From NCBI RefSeq assembly GCF_000328565.1, contig NC_019966.1:3100001-3164000 (forward strand): a stretch of DNA of 64,000 bases. Direction: 5' to 3'. Shown here piece after piece: positions 34,642 through 43,513 of the stretch (its first letter is position 1; each line of letters starts with the position of its first letter). Under the pieces are notes generated by a model. The model was not told the DNA's origin. It worked only from the letters and a program-made list of their open reading frames with translations, and did not search any database. The stretch is from Mycobacterium sp. JS623. Its GTDB lineage: Bacteria > Actinomycetota > Actinomycetes > Mycobacteriales > Mycobacteriaceae. A program made the position numbers and the translations under genes.

Positions 34642-35442
34642 ATGACCTTCACGCGCGCCGACATGCTGGCGACTGCCGAGCGATCGCCGGCGGCTGCGGG
34701 CGCGCGCGATCGCAAGGCCTGGGTCGGGCTGTTTACCTCCGCCGGTCGGATCGAGGACCCGGTCGGGTCGACGCCGCACACGGGGGTGGGGGCGATCGGC
34801 GCCTTCTACGACACGTTCATCGGTCCCCGGGTGATCCGCTATCACCCGGAGTTCGACATCGTCGTCGGCCCGACCGTGGTCCGCGACGGCGAGCTCGAGG
34901 TGACGATGGCCTCGACGCTGACGTTGCGGGTGCCTGTGTACATCCGCTACGACCTGACCGACGAGGGCGGCGAGCTGAAAATCGCTGCGCTGTCGGCTTT
35001 TTGGGAGTTGCCGGCAATGGTCGGCCAATTTCTGCGCGGTGGCGTCCGCGCTGTGCCCGCAGGCCTACAGCTGTCAAACCTGCTGCTGCGCAACCAGGGT
35101 CTGGTCGGCGCCCTCGGATTCCTCGGCGGTTTCCGAGGTTTCGGCAGCGGCGCCAAGGGCGCCGTCGCGCGATTCCTGGACGCGGCGTGCGCTGGCGACG
35201 AGGTCGGCGTGCGCAGGCGGCTCGCCGCACAGGTGCGCATTTCCAGCGGCGACGACCGTCCGCTGAGCGCGGGCGACCTGCTCAAGCATTTGTCCGGGGC
35301 GCGCTGGCGCAAGCTCATCGGATCCGGGCATGCCGTCGTCGCCGCCGTCGAACGCGCCGGGCAGCGCAGCGTGATCTTTGCGGAAGTGGGTACTGAACCC
35401 GTAGCGATCACGAGGATCCGCGTGTTCAGCGAGGCGGCTTGA
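34642..35442 (+). CDS. NTF2/ketosteroid-isomerase-like domain protein
   Basis: A 266-residue protein. The first 115 residues look like an NTF2-type fold with the segment GRIEDPVGSTPHTGVGAIGAFYDTFI, as in mycobacterial ketosteroid-isomerase-like proteins. A second region (about 140-266) includes GFLGGFRGFGSGAKGAVARF and a further NTF2-like or DUF4440-like part. It might be a duplicated NTF2 fold. It may act on or bind a lipid ketone; no catalytic acid is evident. Confidence 0.6.
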   Translation: MTFTRADMLATAERSPAAAGARDRKAWVGLFTSAGRIEDPVGSTPHTGVGAIGAFYDTFIGPRVIRYHPEFDIVVGPTVVRDGELEVTMASTLTLRVPVYIRYDLTDEGGELKIAALSAFWELPAMVGQFLRGGVRAVPAGLQLSNLLLRNQGLVGALGFLGGFRGFGSGAKGAVARFLDAACAGDEVGVRRRLAAQVRISSGDDRPLSAGDLLKHLSGARWRKLIGSGHAVVAAVERAGQRSVIFAEVGTEPVAITRIRVFSEAA

Positions 35443-35468
35443 GTAGGACGTGAGACGGTTACAGGACC

Positions 35469-36032
35469 ATGGACGTCGATAACTACATGACCTATGAGCA
35501 GTTCGGGCGGAAGTTCTTCGAGATCGCCGTCAGCGAGGAGCGGGTCTGCAACGCGATCGCCGCGATCGCGGGAGACGCGTTCGAGATGGGCCCGATGGGT
35601 CAAGGCCCGGGCAAGATCGCGAAGGTCACCGCGAAGGTCAGGATCATGGATCCCCGGGTGACCCGCACGATGGGCGAAGAGATCACCTTCGATATCCGGA
35701 TCCCACTCGAGATCGACATGGTCGTCGACCTGCGGATCGACAAGCCGAAGTTCATGGTGTTCGGTGAGATCACGCTGTGTGCCACGGCACGTGCCGCTGA
35801 ACCGCTGCTATTGATTCTCGACGTGGAGAAGCCGCGCTCGTCCGACATCTCCATCCACGTGACGTCCAAGTCGCTGCGCGCGGAGGTGGTACGGGTCTTG
35901 GGCAACATCGACGCCGAGGTCAGGCGGTTCATCGCAGCGCACGTCTCGGGCGAGATCGACAGCCCGGCGTCGCAAAAAGCCAAGGTCATCGACGTCGCGA
36001 ACAGTATCGATGCGGCCTGGACCGGCGTTTGA
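35469..36032 (+). CDS. Conserved hypothetical protein (lipid-binding-like)
   Basis: A 187-residue protein, mostly beta (KIAKVTAKVRIMDPRV, EITFDIRIPLEIDMVVDLRID) with a C-terminal helix (RAEVVRVLGNIDAEVRRFIA). The pattern resembles mycobacterial proteins of unknown function related to BPI/SMP-like or DUF2993-type lipid-binding folds, but I cannot place it firmly. There is no signal peptide. It lies 26 bases after the NTF2-fold gene on the same strand, probably the same transcript. Confidence 0.6.
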   Translation: MDVDNYMTYEQFGRKFFEIAVSEERVCNAIAAIAGDAFEMGPMGQGPGKIAKVTAKVRIMDPRVTRTMGEEITFDIRIPLEIDMVVDLRIDKPKFMVFGEITLCATARAAEPLLLILDVEKPRSSDISIHVTSKSLRAEVVRVLGNIDAEVRRFIAAHVSGEIDSPASQKAKVIDVANSIDAAWTGV

Positions 36033-36047
36033 GGCTACGCTTCAGCG

Positions 36048-36410
36048 GTGTTCCGCAAAGGAATCGCCCTCGTCCTATCCGCCGGCGTGATGGCTTCCGG
36101 CCTGATATGGGCGGCGCCTGCGCAGGCCGACACCACTGATGACGCGTTTCTTTCCGCGCTGACGGACGCCGGGATCGGCGCCGCGGACCCGACGAATGCG
36201 GCCGCTCTTGGCCAGCAGGTGTGCCCGATGCTTGCCGAGCCCGGCCAGGACGCCGCCGACGTCGCCGCCAAGGTCGCGGACGCGGGCGGTATGTCGCTGG
36301 GCCCGGCGACCATGTTCACGGGCATCGCGATTTCGCCGTTCTGCCCGACCGCTGTGTCCTCGATCGCCAACGGCGAGTCGCCGATCCCGCTGGGGCTTCT
36401 CGGCTTCTAA
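36048..36410 (+). CDS. DUF732 family exported protein
   Basis: A 120-residue protein with a GTG start and a signal peptide cleaved after APAQA (about residue 27). The mature part DDAFLSALTDAGI, then GQQVCPML and a second Cys in SPFCPTA, is the DUF732 pattern found in many small secreted mycobacterial proteins; the two Cys likely form a disulfide. Function in the family is unknown. Confidence 0.82.
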   Translation: MFRKGIALVLSAGVMASGLIWAAPAQADTTDDAFLSALTDAGIGAADPTNAAALGQQVCPMLAEPGQDAADVAAKVADAGGMSLGPATMFTGIAISPFCPTAVSSIANGESPIPLGLLGF

Positions 36411-36421
36411 GGCTTTGGGCG

Positions 36422-37192
36422 CTAGGTCGCGACGGATTCGAGCAATGGCCTTCTCGGGCCCCGGCCATCGCCCGCCGACCGGCCGCGCACATGCCGCCAC
36501 AACCACGGCATGAGCATGTTCTGGGTCCACAGCACCTGTGAGTACGCCTTCGACCGCAGCGTCTGGCGTCGGGGTCTATTTCCAAGTTCGGCCCAATCAT
36601 GGTTGCTCCCAGGCAAATTCAACGCTTCAGCGGCCGCGGCGGCGAACAATGCGTGGCCCCGCGGCGAGCCGTGTACGCGATCGGCGCTCCACGTGTCGGG
36701 GTCCGCCATGGACGGCGCATGAAAGAGATCGACGAGCCGGAAGTCGTACCAATCTGAGGCCCGCCTGATCTCGGCGTTGATGCGCAGGACCCGCGCCACG
36801 AGCAGGCGGCCGATCGGGATGATCTGCGCGATGTCGGGGAATGTCGTGGTGACGACGGTTGCGCGCGACAGGGCGAGTTGGGCATACAAATCTTCGAGTT
36901 CGGCGAGGGCATCGTCGAAGTAGGGGCCCGGCCGCGTCACGTCGTTCATGCCGATGCAGACCGTCACGAGGTCAGGCTGCATCTCCAGCGCCTTCGGCAG
37001 TTGGTCGTCGAGGAGGTCGCGGATCCGCCTGCCGCGCACGGCGAGGTTGGCGTACTCCAGACCAGGGTGGTGCGCGTCGACGATCTCGGCGAGTCGGTCA
37101 GCGAATCCTCTCAGGCCGACTGCGTCGTCGCCGTCCCAGAGCCCTTCGGTTTGGCTATCGCCTATCGCGACGTATCGGGAGTACCCGGGCAC
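36422..37192 (-). CDS. SGNH/GDSL-type hydrolase
   Basis: A 256-residue esterase-fold protein. Block I is AIGDSQTEG with Ser13 as nucleophile. Block III is present as VCIGMNDVTRPG, and block V as ADRVHGSPRGH with the Asp-x2-His pair. No signal peptide is seen, so it is probably cytoplasmic. It may hydrolyse acyl esters. The C-terminal 50 residues are basic and Trp-rich (MLMPWLWRHVRGR) and could contact the membrane. Confidence 0.85.
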   Translation of the reverse strand: MPGYSRYVAIGDSQTEGLWDGDDAVGLRGFADRLAEIVDAHHPGLEYANLAVRGRRIRDLLDDQLPKALEMQPDLVTVCIGMNDVTRPGPYFDDALAELEDLYAQLALSRATVVTTTFPDIAQIIPIGRLLVARVLRINAEIRRASDWYDFRLVDLFHAPSMADPDTWSADRVHGSPRGHALFAAAAAEALNLPGSNHDWAELGNRPRRQTLRSKAYSQVLWTQNMLMPWLWRHVRGRSAGDGRGPRRPLLESVAT

Positions 37193-37314
37193 ACCGCGAC
37201 TCTAGCGACGAACCGCGGCTTCGACCTGCGACGCTCCCGCGGTCGCCGCCCTTCTGACGGCCCCTCCTGGTAGCGCGCCAGTTCGATCACGGCTACAGCA
37301 TCGCCCAAATACGA

Positions 37315-37344
37315 AGGAGGGGCACCCAATTGGATGCCCCTCCT
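37315..37344 (-). terminator. Strong hairpin terminator downstream of small exported-protein gene
   Basis: AGGAGGGGCA and TGCCCCTCCT form a perfect 10-base stem with a 10-base loop, starting 13 bases past the minus-strand gene stop at 37357. On the minus strand only a weak T run (TCGTATTT) follows, as is common for mycobacterial intrinsic terminators. It may also act as an RNA-stability element. Confidence 0.7.
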
Positions 37345-37356
37345 CGCCGATATGAC

Positions 37357-37662
37357 TTACTTCACGTCCACGAATACCGTCATGCCGGTGACGGTGGTGT
37401 AGATGTCATTTCCGGCACCGGGAACGCCAGTGTCCGTGCGCGAATAAGTCTGGCCGGGCCGAACGGCGACGACGGCGGCCTGGTCGAGCGGGCCGGTGCC
37501 GATCCGGTTCACGATCACGGTGTAACCCTGGGCCCGCAGCTCGTTGATTGTCTGTTGAGCGTTGCCGGGGCCGGTCGGCGCGGCGGCTGCCGGAGCCGCC
37601 AGCCCGATGATCGCGGCACCTGCGCCAGCGACCACCGCTGTTGTGAGTCCGAACTTCTTCAT
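37357..37662 (-). CDS. Small exported mycobacterial protein
   Basis: A 101-residue protein with a typical signal peptide (MKKFGLTTAVVAGAGAAI, cleavage near AAAAP, residue 28). The mature part begins APTGPGNAQQTINELRAQGY, then VIVNRIG and a segment rich in Gly/Thr ending TVFVDVK. It resembles a family of short secreted proteins common in mycobacteria with no known role. It has AAAGGA as ribosome site and a hairpin terminator. Confidence 0.75.
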   Translation of the reverse strand: MKKFGLTTAVVAGAGAAIIGLAAPAAAAPTGPGNAQQTINELRAQGYTVIVNRIGTGPLDQAAVVAVRPGQTYSRTDTGVPGAGNDIYTTVTGMTVFVDVK

Positions 37663-37785
37663 CTTGATGTCCTTTCATAATGTCTAGACCTTTAAAGCGG
37701 CTGGTCAGCGGATAAATTTCGGCTATGCACATGCCGGTGACAGCTATCACGTCCGGCGTGCTTAGGCAGCAGGTTTCGCGGCCGG

Positions 37786-37813
37786 TTATCCCCAGGCGCG
37801 AATTCATCCACAG
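37786..37813 (+). other. Pair of DnaA-box-like sequences upstream of the HNH/DUF222 gene
   Basis: TTATCCCCA (37786-37794) and TCATCCACA (37804-37812) each differ by one base from the TTATCCACA DnaA box and lie on the same strand, 18 bases apart start to start. They precede the DUF222/HNH gene by about 65 bases. There is no dnaA/dnaN neighbourhood, so this is not a chromosomal origin. The remainder of 37663-37875 shows no other clear feature. Confidence 0.35.
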
Positions 37814-37875
37814 ATTGAGATAGGCGCCGAGGTTTCACCCGCTCCGCGTCGCGGGGGGTGGGTAGCTTCGCTCAT

Positions 37876-39448
37876 ATGTTCGATCAACTCGCGGAGGCTG
37901 CCGCCGGTGCCTGTGGTGCCGGCGCGGTGGGGGCGTGGGCGCGGGTAGAAAACGCCGCGTGTGCTCGGCGGTTGTTCGCGATCGCCGATGTGCTTGCCGC
38001 GCGGATGTCGGCCGATGATTGCGCCGAGCGGGAACAGTGGTGTGTCGACAATTGGGACGCGGTGGCTGCTGAGGTGGCGGCGGCCCACGACGTGTCCCTG
38101 GGGGTGGCCTCACATCAGTTGCTGATCGCCATGGCGCTGCGCGAGCGGCTGCCGCGGGTGGCCGAGGTGTTTGCCACCGGCCGGATTTCCTACCGGCAGG
38201 TCAATGCGATCGTGTATCGCACCGCGCTGATCCGCGACGCCGAAGCGGCGGCCAAGGTGGATGTGGAGTTGGCCGGGGCGGCGGTGGGCTGGGGGTCGAT
38301 GTCGGTGGCCACGGTCGAGGCCGCCATCGATTACTGGGTGGATCGGGTTGACCCCGATGCGGTGCGCCGCATTGAAACCAGTGCCCGGGGCCGGCATGTG
38401 GATGTCGTGGACGCCGCCAACGGCAGCGGGGGTGTCCTATCTGCAGGCCACGTTATTGAGCCAGGACGGCGCCGCGCTGGATCATCGGTTGGAGGCGATG
38501 GCAGGCGCGGTGTGTGCGGCCGATCCGCGCACGCTCGATCAGCGCCGCAGCGACGCATTGGGCGCGCTGGGGCACGGTGCTGACCGGCTGCGGTGCCTGT
38601 GCGGGGACGCTGAGTGCACTGCGGCAGCCAAGACGCCCAGCGCGGTGGTGGTGAACGTGATCGCCGACCAGCACAGCCTCACCGACGACACCGACGCGCA
38701 GCTGGATGGGGCCGAGGCGCCCGGGCCCAGCACCGCAGAGCTGCGGAAGATGAGCATTGCCCAGGCGTTGGCGCAGCCCGCGCCGACGGGCAGCCCGAAC
38801 ACCAACCCGGCTGTGGTGATGGGTGGCGGGATTCTGCCCGCACCGTTACTGGCGGCCAAACTGGCTGCCACCGCGACGATTCGGCCGGTGATTCATCCCG
38901 GTGACAGCCAGCCCGAGCCCCGGTATGCGCCCTCGGCGGCGTTGGCGCGGTTTGTCCGCTGTCGCGATCTGACATGTCGATTCCCCGGCTGCAACGAACC
39001 GGCAGATCATTGCGACTTGGACCACACGATCCCGTATCCGGACGGGCCGACGTGTGCGTCGAACATCAAATGCCTCTGTCGAAAACACCACCTGCTCAAG
39101 ACATTCTGCGGCTGGTCAGACCGACAACTACCTGATGGCACCGTCATCTGGACCAGCCCAAGCGGGCAGACCTCAACTACGTACCCGGGTAGCCGGCTGC
39201 TGTTTCCATCTCTGTGCCGACCCACCGCGCCGGTCGACACACCGACCAATGCGCCTAGCGCCCAGCCCAGTCGTGGACTGAAGATGCCGCGCCGCAGGAG
39301 CACCCGGGCCCAAGACCGGGCCAACCGCATCGACGAAGAACGCGCCCGCAACCACGAACTCCGCCAAAACCTCGAAAACAATTGCGACGACGCCTATTTC
39401 CCGACACGCCCACCGCCTCCAGGGGACGACGACCCTCCACCGTTCTGA
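37876..39448 (+). pseudogene. DUF222/13E12-family HNH endonuclease, interrupted by a one-base frameshift
   Basis: The N-terminal DUF222 part is open from ATG 37876 in one frame, and the rest continues in another frame to TAG/TGA at 39448. The switch maps to a run of five G at 38428-38432. With four G the protein would read through ANGSGVSYLQATLLSQDG as in the family, giving about 523 residues. The HNH nuclease site is intact: CRFPGC, DLDHTIPYPDG, a central Asn and CRKHHLLKT. It may be a real pseudogene, a phase-variable G run, or a sequencing error. Family copies are numerous in mycobacteria. Confidence 0.8.
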
Positions 39449-39604
39449 CCGCAGATGTCGCTACCGCGACGTGACGGCAAAGAGGCGCCCGCAAGCGGTC
39501 AACGCACCGTTCGGATTCAGGGATGCTTGGCGTAGCGCTGCAGGAAGGCGACGGCAAGGAATGCGCCGAACGCAATGCCCGCAACGCATTTCGCGCTCCC
39601 GCTC

Positions 39605-40429
39605 CTAGAAGAACCGGCCCACCCTGGCAAGATTCAGCGGCACGCCGACGACGCTGAGCTGATTGAGGATGTCCTCCAAGCGTTTTCGCGGGACATCCAT
39701 CCGCCACTCCGGCAGCGTGCCTTCCAGACGCACAACCCCTGGCGCAAAGCTGATGCCCGTCAGGGTGAGGCCATGCGGAAGCTCCGGCAGCCGCACCGGA
39801 TACGCAGGTGTCCGCACAGGCAGCCTCCACTGGGACCGCCGCACAGCCAGACCGCGCGGCTTGAGCCACAGCGTCGACCCGTCGAGGTGCGCATCGACCT
39901 CCACGTGTCCCAGCAGCGGTCTGCGGGACAACCGCAGTCGAGCGACCCCATCAGCGCCGACCTCACCGGACAGCCGCGGCACCGCCCACCGAAACAAATC
40001 GTCGAGCACCGGGGTGGGGATCTCCAAGGTCAACTCGACCGGCGCGGCCACCAGCACCGGTGGCGCTGTCGGCTTCATGTGCACGTTATGCATCACCGCA
40101 GTCGCCTGGTCGAATCGATGTCCATTCCAATAGATGTCACGCGCGGCAAGCCGGACATCGTTGAGCTGGCCCACCGACAACCCGCGGATGTCGAGCCGAG
40201 AGTCGAATTCGGTGACCGTCAGCATCAGATCGCCGTCATCCAGCCGCACCGCCAGCCGACGCCCCACCACCAGCCGGCGCACCGTCATGAACAACGTCCG
40301 GTAGGCCGCCGCCGCCCCGGTGCTGACCGGCGCGACCGCCGCCGTCGACCACAGCGACGTCAGCATGTCGAGCGGCCGGAACGGGTCGAACCGGCGCAGC
40401 GGACGCGTCATGCGTCCAGCCTCCCTCAT
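39605..40429 (-). CDS. DUF2993/LmeA-like lipid-binding protein
   Basis: A 274-residue (or 268 from ATG 40411) protein whose central part is a repeated beta pattern: RLDDGDLMLTVTEFDSRLDIRG, RLAARDIYWNGHRFDQATAVMHNV, then VELTLEIPTPVLDDL and strands ending LNLARVGRFF. This matches the DUF2993 fold; LmeA in this family is a mycobacterial phospholipase acting in lipoarabinomannan formation. The N-terminal helix is hydrophobic but not a clear signal peptide. The start overlaps the TetR stop (TGATG). The gap 39449-39604 holds no gene I can support. Confidence 0.65.
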   Translation of the reverse strand: MREAGRMTRPLRRFDPFRPLDMLTSLWSTAAVAPVSTGAAAAYRTLFMTVRRLVVGRRLAVRLDDGDLMLTVTEFDSRLDIRGLSVGQLNDVRLAARDIYWNGHRFDQATAVMHNVHMKPTAPPVLVAAPVELTLEIPTPVLDDLFRWAVPRLSGEVGADGVARLRLSRRPLLGHVEVDAHLDGSTLWLKPRGLAVRRSQWRLPVRTPAYPVRLPELPHGLTLTGISFAPGVVRLEGTLPEWRMDVPRKRLEDILNQLSVVGVPLNLARVGRFF

Positions 40430-41034
40430 CAGCGTGACGGAGTGAAGCTCGATAACAGTGCCCGCATGGACTTAGCGACTGCGTGTCGCGTCTCGACCGG
40501 ATCGGGCGAGTTGGCAATCAGCATCGCGCCGCGGGTCAGCGCGCCGAGCAGCAGCCGAGTCGCGGTTTCGGGGTCCTCGACGGTGATGGTGCCCGCCCGC
40601 GCGGCGTCGGTCAGCGAATGCACGATCGCCGCGTGCGCATAGCGCTCGTCGAGTTCGGTGTAGCGTGCCAGACCAAGCACCGCGGGACCGTCGACGATCA
40701 AGATGCGCTGCAGATCCGGCTGCAGCACGCCATCGAGGAATGCCTCAAAGGCACGCGCCAGTTCGTCGATGCCGTCCGACGCTCCGTGCGCCGCCTTTGC
40801 AGACGCCGTCATCAGATCGGTGTGCGCCTGCACGAACACCGCCTCGAAAAGCGCTGTCTTCGTGGGGAAGTGGTGATACAGCGCCCCCGTTGTGACACGG
40901 GCTTCGCGCGCCAAGTCTTCGACCGACGTCGCGCGGAACCCGTTTTCACCGAACAGCCTGCGTCCTGCCGCGATCAGCGCCGCTCGCGTTTGCGCGACCT
41001 GTTCGCCGCGCAAGGTAGCGGGCTGGTCCGACAT
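40429..41034 (-). CDS. TetR-family transcriptional regulator
   Basis: A 201-residue TetR regulator. The HTH lies in FRATSVEDLAREARVTTG, then ALYHHFPTKTALFEAVF. The C-terminal ligand domain is of the common actinobacterial type (GIDELARAFEAFLDGVL). It is divergent from the mycothiol-type protein gene at 41104. An imperfect inverted repeat (41067-41096) sits in that gap, a likely autoregulatory operator. It is coupled to the LmeA-like gene downstream. Confidence 0.88.
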   Translation of the reverse strand: MSDQPATLRGEQVAQTRAALIAAGRRLFGENGFRATSVEDLAREARVTTGALYHHFPTKTALFEAVFVQAHTDLMTASAKAAHGASDGIDELARAFEAFLDGVLQPDLQRILIVDGPAVLGLARYTELDERYAHAAIVHSLTDAARAGTITVEDPETATRLLLGALTRGAMLIANSPDPVETRHAVAKSMRALLSSFTPSR

Positions 41035-41066
41035 CTAGTCCTCCTCCTCGGTAGACCGAGAATACC

Positions 41067-41096
41067 CTATTGACATAGTGACGTTATGTGAAATAG
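41067..41096. promoter_or_regulatory. Inverted-repeat operator between TetR and mycothiol-type gene
   Basis: The block has nested inverted halves: ACATA and TATGT around a 7-base spacer, flanked by CTAT and ATAG. It is centred about 47 bases upstream of the TetR start and 22 bases upstream of the 41104 start, ideal for controlling both. The plus-strand gene would have its promoter covered. Confidence 0.5.
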
Positions 41097-41103
41097 TTGC
41101 TCT

Positions 41104-41961
41104 ATGACATCAGCCCCCGCGCAACTCACCGGCCCGTGCGAGGACGCCCGTCACGCGTACGGCCCGACTCTGAACGCGCTGCGCGGCGCCATCGCGAGAA
41201 GCGCCGACCTCTGGCGTCGCATCGACAAGCCCGATGCACCCGCGCCCGGTCTGATCTGGACCGCCGCGGAGACCGCCGCACACGTCGTCGGTGATCTCCG
41301 TGACTACACCCAGGCACTGACACGTCACGCCAACGGCTATATGACCCACCCCAATCGACCGACCGAATCACCCTCGGCGCTCAGCGCGAAGGTCAACGCC
41401 CGTCATCTCGAGGAGGTGCCCGAGCGCAACCTGCACACGTTGGCCGACATGCTCGAGGTCGCCGCCGACGCCTACCTGAACGCGGCCGCCACCGCCAATC
41501 CGGGCGTCGAGATCCAAACACCAAACGGTTTGGTGATCGGGCCCGCGACTATGGCTACCCTGCTGCTCGGCGAGCAGCTCATCCACGGCCTCGACATCTC
41601 GCGGACGGCCAAGCTTGAATGGCCGATCGACAAGGCCGACGCGTTCCTGGTGATACCCGGCGTGCTGGCCGTCGCGCCGCAATACCTGCGACCGCAGCGC
41701 GCTGCGGGCACCCGCATCAGCTTCGAGTTGCGGATGCGCGGCGGGCCCAGCTACCGGCTGGCAGTGGCCGACGGCACCGCGGTCGTCACCGCGGCCGGTG
41801 AGAGGGCCGACTGCGTGATCACCGCGGACCCCGTCGCCTTCCTGTTGCTCGGCTACGGCAGGATCGGGCAGCTGTCACCCGTGCTGCGCGGACAGCTACG
41901 GCCCGGCGGCCGCAAGCCCTGGCTCGCGATGAAGTTCAGCACGCTGCTCTATAGCCCGTAG
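41104..41961 (+). CDS. Mycothiol-dependent maleylpyruvate isomerase-fold / SCP2-like protein
   Basis: A 285-residue two-domain protein. The N-terminal DinB/MDMPI helical bundle carries the metal-ligand pattern: His in ETAAHVVGDLRDY, Glu/His in GEQLIHGLDISR. The C-terminal part (GTRISFELRMRGGPSYRLAVADG, ADCVITADPVAFLLLGYG) is SCP2-like. Family enzymes use mycothiol in isomerisation or transfer. The substrate is unknown. It is divergent from the TetR gene that probably controls it. Confidence 0.8.
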   Translation: MTSAPAQLTGPCEDARHAYGPTLNALRGAIARSADLWRRIDKPDAPAPGLIWTAAETAAHVVGDLRDYTQALTRHANGYMTHPNRPTESPSALSAKVNARHLEEVPERNLHTLADMLEVAADAYLNAAATANPGVEIQTPNGLVIGPATMATLLLGEQLIHGLDISRTAKLEWPIDKADAFLVIPGVLAVAPQYLRPQRAAGTRISFELRMRGGPSYRLAVADGTAVVTAAGERADCVITADPVAFLLLGYGRIGQLSPVLRGQLRPGGRKPWLAMKFSTLLYSP

Positions 41962-41978
41962 TCGTACAGTTGGGGGCA

Positions 41979-43289
41979 ATGGCCTCTGTGGTAATCGTCG
42001 GCAGCGGATTCACTGGCTTCGAATGCGCTCGGCACCTGTCGAGAAAACTGCGCAGACACAATGCGTCGGTCGACATCTCGATCATCTCCCCTGCCGACTA
42101 CATGCTGTACACCCCGCTGTTGCCCGATGTAGCCGGCGGCGTGGTCGACGCCCGGTTCGTGGCGATTCCACTTGCCAACGCGTTGCACGGCGTGCAGCAC
42201 ATTCGCGGCAGGGTCGATGGCATCGACTTCGAGGATCGCACCGTCACGTTCACCGACCCCGAGGAGCGCGCCCGCAGCCTGCCGTGGGATCGCCTTGTCC
42301 TGACCCCGGGTTCGGTGACCCGCTTGTTCGACGTGCCCGGTCTCGCCGAGCACGCCCGCGGGCTGAAGTCGACGGCCGAAGCGCTATACCTGCGCGACCA
42401 CGTGCTGGAGCAGCTCGAACTCGCCGATGTCGATGACGATCCCGGTCGCGCCGCGGCGCGCAGAACGATCGTCGTCGTCGGCGCGTCGTATTCGGGCACC
42501 GAACTCGTCGTGCAGCTGCGCGCACTCGCCGACTCGGCGGCCAGACAAATGGATTTCGACCCGGCTGACGTCAAATTCGTGTTGCTCGATCTTGCCGAAC
42601 AGGTGATGCCCGAGGTGGGGGAGAAGCTGGGCGCTGCGGCGATGCGGGTGTTGAGATCGCGTGGCATCGACGTCCGGCTCGGCGTCACGCTGAAGGAAGT
42701 TCACGCCGAACACGTTGTGCTCAGTGATGATTCACTGCTCCGCACACACACCGTGGCATGGGTGACCGGGGTGACCGGTGCTCCACTGATCGAAAAGCTC
42801 GGCCTGCCAACGGAGAAGGGCAGGCTGACGGTCGGGACGAATCTTACGGTACCCGGCCATCCCGACGTGTTCTCCGCGGGCGATGCCGCAGCGGTGCCCG
42901 ACGTCACGCAGCCAGGCAACATCACCCCGCCGACGGCACAGCACGCCATCCGGCAGGGAAAGGTGTTGGCGCACAACGTCGCCGCGAGCCTTGGCTACGG
43001 GAAGCCGAAGAACTACAAGCACCGCAACATGGGCTTGGTGGTCGATCTCGGACCGCGCCACGCCGTCGCCAACCCGCTCAACATCCAGTTGTCCGGGTTG
43101 CCCGCCAAGACCGTCACCCGCGCCTACCACCTGTACGCGATCCCGCGGTTCGTCAACCGCTGGGCCGTGTCCCTGGCCTATCTCACCGACGTGTTCTTCG
43201 ATCGTTCGGTGGTGTCGATGGGGCTGGCGTCCGAGGAGGAGGCGCGGTTCCACGCCAGTGAAGGCATCCCGATGCCGAAACCGGACTGA
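41979..43289 (+). CDS. Type II NADH dehydrogenase-like FAD oxidoreductase
   Basis: A 436-residue flavoprotein (ATG 41979). The FAD fold is VVIVGSGFTGFECARHL, the NAD(P)H fold is TIVVVGASYSGTELVVQL, and the second FAD contact is VFSAGDAAAVPD. The C-terminal segment with AVSLAYLTDVFFD can be a membrane-contact helix. NDH-2 enzymes pass electrons from NADH to quinone at the inner face of the membrane without pumping protons. A paralogue with a different acceptor is possible. Confidence 0.84.
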   Translation: MASVVIVGSGFTGFECARHLSRKLRRHNASVDISIISPADYMLYTPLLPDVAGGVVDARFVAIPLANALHGVQHIRGRVDGIDFEDRTVTFTDPEERARSLPWDRLVLTPGSVTRLFDVPGLAEHARGLKSTAEALYLRDHVLEQLELADVDDDPGRAAARRTIVVVGASYSGTELVVQLRALADSAARQMDFDPADVKFVLLDLAEQVMPEVGEKLGAAAMRVLRSRGIDVRLGVTLKEVHAEHVVLSDDSLLRTHTVAWVTGVTGAPLIEKLGLPTEKGRLTVGTNLTVPGHPDVFSAGDAAAVPDVTQPGNITPPTAQHAIRQGKVLAHNVAASLGYGKPKNYKHRNMGLVVDLGPRHAVANPLNIQLSGLPAKTVTRAYHLYAIPRFVNRWAVSLAYLTDVFFDRSVVSMGLASEEEARFHASEGIPMPKPD

Positions 43290-43321
43290 TTCAAGTCCGT
43301 CGAAGCGGGAACGCTACGGGC

Positions 43322-43513
43322 ATGGCTACGTATCGCGTGTTGAACCCCAAGGGTGAGGTTGTCGACACCAAAGACATCGAAAGCGCCGATGACGCGCATG
43401 CCTGGTTCGTCGACCAGAAGGCCGACCCCGAACTCGGCTGGCGCATGGAGGTCAAGGCCGACGACGGTCACTGGGCGTTCTTCGATGACAGTGAGGGCGA
43501 CCGCAAGTACTAG
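43322..43513 (+). CDS. Small conserved hypothetical protein
   Basis: A 63-residue acidic protein (MATYRVLNPKGEVVDTKDIE, then AHAWFVDQKADPELGWRMEV and a C-terminal DDGHWAFFDD). It looks like one small alpha/beta domain, widespread in mycobacteria by my recollection, with no known role. It follows the NADH dehydrogenase-like gene by 32 bases and converges on a TetR gene with a 4-base overlap of stops. Confidence 0.65.
   Translation: MATYRVLNPKGEVVDTKDIESADDAHAWFVDQKADPELGWRMEVKADDGHWAFFDDSEGDRKY

Noticed and set aside
37786..37813. A replication origin, because of DnaA-box-like sequences
   Set aside because: Only two imperfect boxes are present and none of dnaA, dnaN, recF or parAB is nearby.
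39449..39604. A hydrophobic open frame on the minus strand (GIAFGAFLAVAFLQRYAKHP) that looks like a tiny membrane protein
   Set aside because: It has no usable start codon after the preceding stop and no ribosome site, so it is left as intergenic sequence.
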